Positions 35,537 through 45,500 of a DNA stretch of 64,000 nt are shown here, in pieces (within the stretch, counting starts at the first letter, position 1; every line of letters starts with the position of its first letter). Source of the DNA: Sphaerolaimus hirsutus (Eukaryota; Nematoda; Chromadorea; Monhysterida; Sphaerolaimidae); the NCBI GenBank assembly GCA_964036195.1, contig OZ038450.1:12278701-12342700 (forward strand), read 5' to 3'. The translations under genes and the position numbers were made by a program. The notes under the pieces were generated by a model that saw only the letters and a program-made list of their open reading frames with translations, was not told the origin of the DNA and searched no databases.

Positions 35537-35734
35537 ACTATCTCCAATATCAGATAGCAAATAGAACAAAGAAACTAACACAAAGAAAGGCAGCAGAGTG
35601 AAGTCAATCGCGGCGGCGACACCGGGCGCGAACTGCAGCAAACAACTGAGCACGGTGATGCACAGCAGTCGATAGCCGTGCAAATCGATTGTTCTCAGCA
35701 CCGATGGCGAACGAGGCTGACGCATTCTAATCAA
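35537..35734 (-). CDS. Exon of a multi-pass membrane protein, probably same gene as 32893-33603
   Basis: An open frame beginning MIRMRQPRSPSVLRT, with two hydrophobic segments (LLCITVLSCLLQF and DFTLLPFFVLVSLFYLL) joined by a short loop. A GATAGT|GTGGGA donor lies just before a CCGTATTT-type transposon end. It could be the first coding exon. At least one linking exon in the repeat-filled interval 33604-35520 is unresolved; 33680-33760 is open in all three minus frames and is a candidate. Function unknown. Confidence 0.45.
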
Positions 35735-36439
35735 TGTTTAGATTCTGAGCTAATCTGCGAAAGAAATCCATGCGCTGATAAGCACACAGCTAACGTATTA
35801 ATAAAGTTAGGAGCGAAAAAGCTAGGAACGGTAACTTTTTCCACTAAAAAACGCTTTTTTCATTAAAATCCTACATACTACCCCCAGAAGAAAAGGAGAA
35901 ATGCTGCACTTAGTGGGATGTCATTTGTCTCTAACGTAACTCATTCTTCGGACGGTGTTTCATAACACGCGCCGATGAACAACTGTTCTTTTAGAGCGAA
36001 ATAAAAAGCAAGTGTCCAATTGAAGGCACCCAGCATGCAAAATTATGCCGCACACACTAGTTTACTAACAGTAAACTCAAATTTGGTGCCAATAAATCTG
36101 TTTTGAACATATTTAAGTTTACCAGAATGAGTTATTTCAAATACTCGTCAACTGTAGTTGACTAACACCTTATTCTGGTAAACTCAAATGCGTTCAAAGC
36201 CCGATTTATGAGTTTACCAAAATCCGAGATCCGACTTTACTGGCACTGAACTAGTGTACAAAGCGCCAATGCGAACGGAACAGTGTTCAAACAGAAAACA
36301 ATAAAGCATTTCTCTCACATACTTTAGATAGGCGATTAGGTTAGGTTAGGTGTTTTATTTACGTTTAGTCCACAGAGAAACGACAGCGCACTGATCGAAG
36401 ACATTACCTGTTCAATTTGCCACCGTACAAAACAGTACC

Positions 36440-37065
36440 TACTAAATAGTGCACTGCACTGCACCGGTGGCGGGCAACGCGCCCGCCGCGCGGCAGAGTG
36501 TGGCAAACGCGCCCATCGTAGATGGACTAACTATCCTAGCCGCCGGTTCAATTGACCGGCTCGATGGGGGGGGGGCACACGGGCGCCTTCTAGCGTTGGA
36601 AATGTGCCAAGGAAACGGGCGCGGTCGATTCGCTTTGAAGATTGCCGACGGCACTGTCGATTGAAGTTTCTCAAGAGAAAAAAGAACACGAAATCAAATC
36701 AATGGGCGGAAATGCCGACGCCAAACGTTCGATACCCCTACTTAGCGGTGTCAAACACGAGTATCTAACGTCGCTGGGGCACGACCAAGTGCGGCAGCGG
36801 GGCACAACAACAACAAGATAGTGCCCACCGAGCGGCGCGGCCGGAAAATGCCACTCAACTACTACACTCAGTTACGCGCGCGAGCGGACAAGTCTTGAGC
36901 GACGCGACTTAGAGATATTGAGCGGGCGTGCGCGACCCCGGCCAGGACTTTGGACTACGAAATGCGCAATCGTTACCAATTCAATTCAATGAGCCAGCGG
37001 CCAGGACTCATGCAGCGCGGCGCACTTGAGTCGGTGCGCCGCCGCCCCCCAGTTATGCATGCATG
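36440..37065. other. GC-rich, CpG-rich island, possible promoter or 5' exon
   Basis: Much richer in GC and CpG than its surroundings. It holds a 71-codon rightward open frame (36449-36664) and an equally long leftward one, so neither can be called. Its place upstream of the minus-strand membrane-protein exon fits a promoter or 5' UTR. No TATA box seen. Confidence 0.3.
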
Positions 37066-37072
37066 CAAATGA

Positions 37073-37890
37073 AAGCACCTTGAAGCGGGTCAAGTCTATT
37101 ACGCATGTAAACCCATCACGCATGTAGACCCGTTAGAGACACATTATACCGGCAGGGTAAGAAAGGGGGGTGGATGACGCCACTACAAACCGCCCAGCTA
37201 TCAATCTATACAAGGGCAATTTTTTTGGGCTACTTTCCCCTGAATACCCCCCCCCCACCGCAAATTTCCTAACTATCGAGCTATCTGGAGCTCTTTTGAG
37301 CAATTTTACCCTAATTTTCACTCAAAATAAATAATTTTCATACTTTTTATATACCGTATTACCTCGAATTACCCCCCCCCCCTTGAATTGACCCCCCTCG
37401 AATAAACCCCCCATCAAAATGGGCTGGGGAATTAATACCCCCCCCTCGAAATACCCCCCCTTTTCGGAATGATGTACGTCACGTACATAATAAATACGTC
37501 ATGTATGCAATGTACATGATGTATATTACTGTTAATTTACATTGCAGCTACACATAGACTAGTTTGTGTAGCTATCTACGTTTTTATGTCCAAATATATC
37601 CTGTTTGGACACATTTTTTACCTGTTTTGGGTATGAAAATGCCTACTATTTACTACGGTCCTTACGAAAATTTCTGAGGAAATAATAAAACCCCCCCTCG
37701 AATAAACCCCCCCTCAAATTTTGCTGGCGAAATAATAAACCCCCATGGGGGTATTTCGAGGTAATACGGTAGATTTTCACCTTCAAAATCACTAGCTCAT
37801 GTGTTTTATTGGCCATTTATACGCCATTTAAATGCATGCCGGTTCTACATGCGTGATGGGTTTACATGCGTAATGGCACAGGCCCCTTGA
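37073..37890. mobile_element. Composite element with TACATGCGT(A/G)ATGGGT words
   Basis: Inverted arrays of GGGTTTACATGCGT(A/G)ATGG words at 37090-37135 and 37840-37880 enclose a CAGGGGT-type fragment (37140-37330) and a complete CCGTATTT element (37354-37769, TA flanks). CCTTGAAG occurs just outside both ends (37078 and 37886), a likely 8-bp duplication. Confidence 0.6.
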
Positions 37891-37939
37891 AGCTTGGGCT
37901 TCATGTCCACAGTGCAGTGCCGCTAAGGTGTTTCGGCCC

Positions 37940-38060
37940 AGAGGACAAGTTGCGAAATGACATTATCAGCTGGTTAATTGCATCTTGTGTCGACCGCGCG
38001 AGTGTTCTCGCGGCATTTAAGGCGCGTGGAATCAACAGCTTAACGCATTTTCTTGATTAA
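37940..38060 (+). other. Orphan open frame, possible terminal exon
   Basis: After GGCCCAG| the frame reads KLRNDIISWLIASCVDR and ends SLTHFLD with a TAA at 38058-38060. The amphipathic composition looks protein-like. I cannot connect it to other exons or to a family; it could equally be chance. Confidence 0.2.
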
Positions 38061-38061
38061 C

Positions 38062-39155
38062 AGTTTGCCTATGTTGCGATAAGTTGCTGTAATGTATTCC
38101 CACAATTCTGGCGGCAAAATTATTGTGAAAAAATAAGCGCCGCCGCGTGGATACCCCCGCTGATAGAGCAACAAACGAGCAAAAAATTATATGAACAAAT
38201 GATTTTTAAAGCATGGTACATGAGGCAGATACACTCTCAAAACACAAGGACAACAATTTATAAGATTATAATAAATAACATTTACATGCTTTCGAATAAA
38301 TGTTCTAGCAATTCGACGCCACTTTCACATCCCCAACTCGAAGGAATCATATCACAATGTGATGTAATTTTATGAACGCAGTTAGGGCATAGTATATATG
38401 TAGGAGGGAAATAAGCGATAAATTTTATTACCCCCGTCATGTGCACAACTCCGCAACGTCAGCAACCGGGTGCCTTTCGAAAGATTATATAATATACATA
38501 AATTCGTACATGTAACATTTAGAATGAATAGGAATGCAAAAAACAACGCTCGCAGAGGTTGAAGCTTCAAAGCGAGCAAAATTTCAGCATTCGACAGCAG
38601 ATGACTGACCTACTGGTTTAGGGCATCATAAAAATATGCAGACATTATGCAACTAGGCTAGCATCAATGCTACCAAATCGTTTGTAGAGAATAAAATGTT
38701 TTGAAGTTCGCCTGGCATAAATAGACTTCAAACTTCACTTCGGTCCAAAACACGGAGGTTTGTCACAGGGACATTTATACTATAAATAAATCTACCAAAA
38801 ACAATTTTGAAAAGTGGACGTGTCAAGTGGAGCGACTTAAGAACGGAACGACTAAATGTCTAGCTGAAAGCGTCAATAAAGGAAAAACTTCGCAATAATT
38901 CCCTGTTTTAGGCCATAAAGTCTAGATTTTGAATTTAACTTCGCAGCAATTCGCGGCAAGCATTTTGACACGTTCTCGTCAAGTATCAAGGCAAATTTTA
39001 TATTATAAAAGTGTAAGAAAAGTAAGCTACAACACTTACTTACTAAACTTACTTTCACAATCACTTTCCAAAAAAGAGATCTTTACCACTGTTGCCATAA
39101 GCCCATTAAAATACTGGAAAAACCCTATCTGAAGCACATCAACGTAGTTAGTTTG
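38062..39155. other. No recognised feature
   Basis: AT-rich, apparently single-copy within the window. It has short frames on both strands without domain features or clear splice context. It could be intron or intergenic sequence. Confidence 0.5.
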
Positions 39156-39157
39156 GG

Positions 39158-39352
39158 CCCACACACACTAGTTGACATCGAACATTAGTGTCAACTGAAT
39201 GTCAACCAAATAAAACAAAAAATCACACGTAACAGAAATAATGAAAATCAAGGGTCACAATATAAAGTTGACTATGCTCTATACCATAGGGACTTAACCT
39301 AAATTTAGGATTAAGCTGACGCGAATTTTCATGTCAACTAGTGTGTGGCCCT
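39158..39352. mobile_element. Palindromic MITE with CACACACTAGTTGACAT ends
   Basis: Ends GGGCCCACACACACTAGTTG and CAACTAGTGTGTGGCCC, with GTCAACTGAATGTCAACC words inside. Same family as 4168-4262 and 11098-11232. Confidence 0.65.
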
Positions 39353-39421
39353 TTCTCACAGGTCCGCGGCACTAAGCAGAAGGATCATTTTAAAATCCAG
39401 AAAATAACAAACTTTACTTAG

Positions 39422-39557
39422 GTACACTCAAAGGCGGCCAGCAGATGTGCGCGATTCGATCAAATCGCAACAGTGCATTCAATTAATCAACGAGGAACAT
39501 GATGCATTGGGTGGGCGCACGGCACATCCAACTGGCGTGACCATTGAAGTGTTATAA
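39422..39557 (+). CDS. Candidate terminal exon of an unidentified gene
   Basis: An acceptor (TTTACTTAG|) is followed by an open frame containing TQRRPADVRDSIKSQQCIQ and HDALGGRTAHPTGVTIEVL, then TAA at 39555-39557. Entry phase is 2 (one base, then codons). The charged, varied composition looks genuinely coding and the strand is opposite to the two main genes. Upstream exons were not found. No family recognised. Confidence 0.4.
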
Positions 39558-40979
39558 ATTGAGCAGCCAGCTCTGGTGCGAGTCCCAGATCCTGGCAAAT
39601 GCCGTGTAAAATGTCAACATACGTTCACAGGACCTTTGACACTTTGCATGAAATTTGACATTTTACAGGTTCTGGGATTGCCCCCTGAAGCACACCCACG
39701 CGAGAGCTAATGAAGCATTCATAATTCAAGCGAGTACAAAACTACAAACTGGAAACATTGAACAAAAGTTTGCCCTATCAATATTTCATTACTGGGCGAA
39801 TAAAAACCTTTTAGCTTGTTAGTGAGAAATTCAAAAATTATTGCACAGGCCATTGTAAAAATGTGGCGTGAAAAATTATGGAACCAGGTAGAAAAAATTG
39901 TGCTGATCAGACTATAAAGTACGCGGTCACTTGACTCAGATCAACTGCATCAGAAAAATGCTCAGAAAAAAACCCTTTCATTACCAATATCAAAACGGTG
40001 AGCGAATGTTGGGCAGATAGCGAAGAATAGGCGCTGCACCAGTGCACGCAGTAGTTGACATCAATGTCAATTGGTCAATTGTCAATTCAGGTTCAAGTTC
40101 ACGTGCCCAAGGACAATCTTCAAATACACACGCAGCGTTGGAAAAAAATATTGCGACATGTGCATTTGAAGATAGTTCTGCGACACGTGAACTAAAATAT
40201 GAATTGACATAAACCCGTTGACACTCAAATGACAAATAGTGTCAACGAAAAATCTTGAAACAAATCCTCAAAGTGGCAGAAGAATATTTTGTGAAAACAA
40301 TGTCAATAATGAAGAATTGCTGTGGCCATAAAAGCGGAATTTCTGTTTGTGCCCATCACAACTATAAAAGCAGGAAAAAAGTGTATGTGGCAAAATTTGC
40401 ACGGGACCAAGGTCAGAAAAAAATATGGGATATAAATTTTTACAAAATTATCAAGCAATGACCCAAACAAGCGAACTTTTGCTTAAAAATACATTAACAT
40501 ACATAAATATCTAGAAAACACCGTTAAAAAATGTCTCTCCTTTTGGCGGAAGGACCCAGCATCTGCAGAACTTCTGCACACTGGCGCACCTCGTCTCGCA
40601 CACTGCAAGGCAAGCGCGTACCGGCAAGGTATTTTGTAGCAAAAATGGCACGAGCTTGTATAGTTTTTGTGCAATGGGGTTTTGACAGACTTTTTGGATT
40701 GTGGTGGGGGTGTAATCGAGGGGAAGAGTTTTATTTTTATCAGAAAAAAATGCATCAGTATTTGTGAATGGGGTTAAATTAGTTGCATAAACATGCAAGT
40801 CAGAATGCAAATTCCATTGATCACGCAATGAAATCAATGCTATAGAAAACATCAACTGCAAAAATATTTACATGTTTTATAGAACACATTAACGTTTTTA
40901 TACATGGGCGTAATTCCCACCCATCCAGAGGGGAGAGTTTTTCGAGGGGGGGAGTTTTTCGAGGGGGGGGTTTTACGGC

Positions 40980-41155
40980 GCTGAGCCGGTGCGCAAGTAA
41001 AACCGGTGCCCAATTACGCCCGATGCCCAAGTACGCCCGGTGCCCAAGTAAAGTGTCCGTACTTGGGCACCGGGCGGCTCTTTACTTGGGCACCGGGCGG
41101 ATGTTTACTTGGGCACCGGGCAGGTGCAAGCGCCCTGCCCGGTGCACAAGTATGG
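40980..41155. repeat. GTGCCCAAGTA word array
   Basis: About ten copies of a GGTGCCCAAGTA(AA/CG) word, switching orientation near 41060. Same family as 8197-8745 and 41510-41672. Confidence 0.65.
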
Positions 41156-41506
41156 GAGCGATAGGGGCGCGATAGCGTATGGGAGCGATGGGAGCGGTGC
41201 AGATCACATACCCACCCAGCATTGCCATTCTCATACAATATACCCCGAAACACGCAGATGTCAAAAGTCAAAGTGTCAAAAGTCATGAGAAATGCCCTGC
41301 AAAACGCAATTCAGTTGCCATTTTGCATGGCATTTTCCATGACTTTTGACACTTTTCATGACACTTGACATTTTACAGGATTTACGACTGGCACCAGGGG
41401 TTATTTCGAGGAAATTCAACTTCGCAGACCCTGTAAAAAGCCCTGTAAAATTTCAAATGTCATGAAAAGTGTCAAAAATCATGAGAAACGCCCCGGCCCG
41501 ACGCAA

Positions 41507-41825
41507 CCGTGCCCAAGTAATGCTCAGGTGTTGCCCAAGTAAACAGCCGCCCGGTGCACAAGTAAAGTGCACAAGTACGGGCACTTTACTTGGGCACTGG
41601 GCGTACTTGGGCACCGGTCTTTATACTTGGGCACCGGGCGTACTTGGGCACCGGTTTTACTTGGGCACCGACCCACGCCCGAGTTTTACCAGGGTGGGAG
41701 TCATTTTTTCCTCAGTCAGCTAACAGAGTGGGGGGGGGGGGTACTAGAAGGGGGGTTATTCTAAGGGGGAGTTATTCGAAGAGGGAATTATTCGAAAGGG
41801 GGAGTTTAATGGATGTATTTACTGT
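41507..41825. repeat. GTGCCCAAGTA palindromic array followed by a truncated TTATTC/GGGGG element
   Basis: 41510-41672 is an inverted array of GGTGCCCAAGTA words about a centre near 41578. 41690-41825 has TTATTCGA(A)GGGGG words, a decayed CCGTATTT-family right end. Both lie downstream of the iPLA2 stop. Confidence 0.55.
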
Positions 41826-41921
41826 AGAAGTCTCCTTAGTTGATTTGGGCATGCTCCGGCTCCATAAACACATCGCAAGGCCATGACTTTTCGACGCAAA
41901 CTTCGCTACTCACATGCAAAT

Positions 41922-42534
41922 CTACAAGAAGCCAAATGCGCCCAGCACCGACCCGTGCAAGTAGAGCAGCGTGTCCCACAGCAGCTGGACCAGTTCCGCG
42001 TCGTCGGTGGTGTTCAGCTCGATCGGCTTGGACAGGCGCGGCGTGAATCGAAAGAAGGCGGCGCCTAGCGAGCTGCACCACGCCGCTGACCGGTCTACTG
42101 GCGCGCCTTCTGCTTGGGTCGCCTGAGGATGGGCGGAGTTGTTTATGTTATGTCCCATTTGAAATGAGTATATAAATACTAGTTTAAAAAAGTGCACGAA
42201 AATAAAATGATACTGAACTTCTGTAAACAACTTTCAGAACCATTGTCACAAAAGCTGCCACAAAGTTGGCAGACATTTTTGATCAAACCGTATTGTAGTC
42301 CAGAAGAACAGCTGACACAAATATACAGAAAACGAACTCTCAGAAAAAAAGAGCGAAAAACGTCCGATAATAGCCAGTCACCTGTTCGATCATAATCAGG
42401 CCCATATTCTTCACAAAACTGGCAAACTGATTCCATGAACCGGTCATGTCCAGGGACTCGATTGGCTGGTCGGGTACCCGGCCGCAGCCCACGGACAGCA
42501 GGAGACCCAACTGCGGTGTCACTTCGGCACGATC
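41922..42534 (-). CDS. PLA2G6: iPLA2 C-terminal exons
   Basis: Exon 42382-42534 encodes the core strand [13 protein letters not shown], the equivalent of the family's xSLGTGxxP motif, with Cys in place of Thr. Exon 41922-42122 carries [19 protein letters not shown] and LLWDTLLYL, typical of the PLA2G6 C-terminus, and ends at TAG. The last exon's acceptor is CCTCAG|GCG. Confidence 0.9.
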
Positions 42535-45500
42535 CTGCAGCGTTAAATAACTTCAAAATTAAGTGTAACATACAGTACAATCATCGAAAAAGCTTTCAGG
42601 GGTGTTATTATTTCGTCAGAAGTTGTGGAGGGGGAATTATTCAAGGAGGTATGTTTATCAAAGGGGGGGGGGGGATTTTTCCTCAGGAAAATTTGCACTT
42701 TATTCATTGTACCAATGCGTCAACTCATGTAATTCACGCAGGGAACGTACGCAGGATTTTTGAGCGGGGGAGGCGGATTGTATACGGAGCCCGGCGAACG
42801 GGGGGGCGGCCGCCCCCCCCCCCTGCGTACGTCATTGAATTCACGTACCTATTTAACAGTTCAACAACAAAACAAGGTATCCATGCTAAAATTAGTATTC
42901 ATCGGCATCCAAATCATTCAAATACACATTGTGGATACACGTACCGTTACCCAAAGGGGGGTTATCCAAGAGGGGGGAATTATTCAAGGTGGGTGTTATT
43001 CAAAGGTATGTTATTCAAGGGGTCTCAGTAAGGTATACGGTAATGTTGGGATCCATGATGCAAGCTTATCTTGCTTTCCCATTTGATTGTCTTAAATGTA
43101 ATTATCTGAAAGCCATTGGCAGCTGACATCACCATAAACTTCTCTTCAATAAATCCTCTCGAGTTGTGTTCTCGACAAGCCGCAAATACGCGCAACAGTA
43201 AACCGAAAATGTCGACGCACACTATCCCCAGAACTCTCCGAGTGCTGCTTTGCTAGCGTGCTGCACAACTCGAGTTCAGCCAGCAGATCTAACGTGGGAT
43301 TGTTGGCAATGAGCCCGCCGTCCACGTAGGTGCCATCGACGCTGGTGAAATAAGTCGGCGCCGCGCTGCTGCATCGCAGCGCGTACATCACGCGCACGTC
43401 TGCAAACACACATTTAGAAACTTACTGAGTTTTTACAAAATGTCGATCAGATGCCAGTCCCATAGCCTGTAAAATGCCCTGCTAAATGTTTAATTTACTT
43501 ATGCGAAAAGTCATGCAAAGTGTCAAAAGTCATGTAAACTCGGTTGCCATTTTGTGCATGCATGCAGGCATTTTACATTTTCAGACTTTAAAGTTTCAAA
43601 GTTTGCAGACTTTTAAAACTTTTCATGGCAGTTTACATTTTGCAGGGCATTTTACAGGTACATGACTGCCCCAGAGAACCCCAGGCGCATGTCACCCCGA
43701 ACACTGTAAAATGTCAAATGTCAAAAGATTCGGTAAAAATGTAATAAAATAATGCTGGGCATTCTACATTTTACACTGAGCGGGACTGGCCAGTTGAACC
43801 TTTTGGGTCGTCGGCACCGAGTTGTTTCTGCTGCTCGTCCGACAATGCCGGCAACTTGTAATTGCGAAACAAGTGTAAGTGACATGGCGCCACCCGGGCG
43901 GCCACGGTTGTAATAATTAACCTGTCACAAACTTTGATTAAACTGAATGTTTACAGTAAAAACAACACTGATTAGCCATTGCCCGCAAACCTGGGATGTG
44001 GAACATCAGCCAACGTAGTTTCGGCACCCATCTCTTTTTCAATGAAATTCTCCAAAGTATTCGTGTCGTACGGGCGCGTCCAGCCCTGGAATATCTTGTC
44101 TTTAAATCGCAAGTAAATTCTCTGACACTCGCGCAGAGTTTTCCCTGGAAATAAAATACGTCTGAAGGGTAAACCTTGAATCATTACGCATAGATGACCG
44201 ATGTTTCGAACGAGAATTGACGATGGCAAACCAAAATTCAAAACGTTTTTGACTTTTAGAATTTTTTTGAGTTTTCGACATTTTATTTCACCCCTGAAAA
44301 AAACACACTTTAAATTGATTTTTTTCTAAAAAATTCGAAAACAAAAGTGTTTTCGATTATTTTGTTCGGGTGATGATTACATCAATTTCCAATGGATCTA
44401 TGCATAGCGGCAGAACAAAATTATGCAGAACCTTACAAAAACTCGAAACGCAATAAAAAAATATTCTTAAGTCAATTTAGAAAAAAACACTTCATAATTT
44501 ATACAATTTTTCCAAAGAGTTTGCCATCATTAATAAAAATTCACCCTTGGCCAGGGCGCCGCACACGTACGACCCGGTGCTGGTGCCGGCGATCCAATCC
44601 AAGTACTGGGTCAACGAAGCGCCCTCCGGCAAGTGGCTCTCGATGGCCATGAGCACCATGACGAGCACCAAGCCGCGGATGCCGCCGCCGTCCAGCGACA
44701 TGGCGGCCAGGTGGCCGTGCTGCGGGCTCGAGCCGACGCGACCTTTCAGCTCCGCGATGCATTGATCGCGGCGGGCGACGCGAAGGGCTGAAAATGATTT
44801 AGTTGACAGCTGTGATTTAGCAATTTCGATCGAGTCTGTTTCCAAAACACTAACTGGCAGTCGAAAACTCGGCGTCCTCTTTAACCGGTGTTTTGACATC
44901 TGTGACATCCTGGGCGGCGGGACAACAGGCATCCGTACAATCGGACTGCGGCAAGTGCATAAAATTTTAATGATGACTTTTCATTTGAAGAACACCGAGA
45001 AGCAGGACCAAAGAAAACAATAACAAACTTTCTTGCTTTCACATCTACGAGCACCTCCCAACTGAAGCGCACCAACAATATCAGTCCTGAAATGGAATGA
45101 AAAGTATAGACATATAACACCGGAGTCTACTACCAGCTTGAGAATGCAAAAATACGCTCAAAAAATCTCAAAGGAACCTAGAGCTAGGGAACTCTAAAAC
45201 TTACAAATTTAGCTCGGATAAACAACCGAAAAACTCAATTGAGTAGTTCTATTTGTTCCGTTTGTAACTTATGTTTATTTGAACTTGTATTTGCTTTTCC
45301 TCAAACTGGAAAAAGCCCAGATAGAAGTGACTTCATGAGGTAGAGTGATAAAGCAAACTTGTTCAATTTCGACGCCAAATGAATAGCACTGTCGCCGCGA
45401 GTGTTCCGCGAATTAACATCAGCGCCAAAGACTATCATCGCTTTCACCATGGCCAGGTTGCCTTGCTGTGCAAGTGAAAATGAGAATGCAAAAACATAAA

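Noticed and set aside
39990-40235. 81-codon minus-strand ORF resembling a small protein
   Set aside because: It lies across an inverted repeat (TTCACGTGCCCAAGGAC and its diverged complement) with GTCAATT words, so it is transposon sequence.
44541-44765. Arg/His-rich ORFs overlapping the iPLA2 catalytic exon on both strands
   Set aside because: Shadows of the patatin exon, which carries the DGGGIRG and GTSTG motifs.
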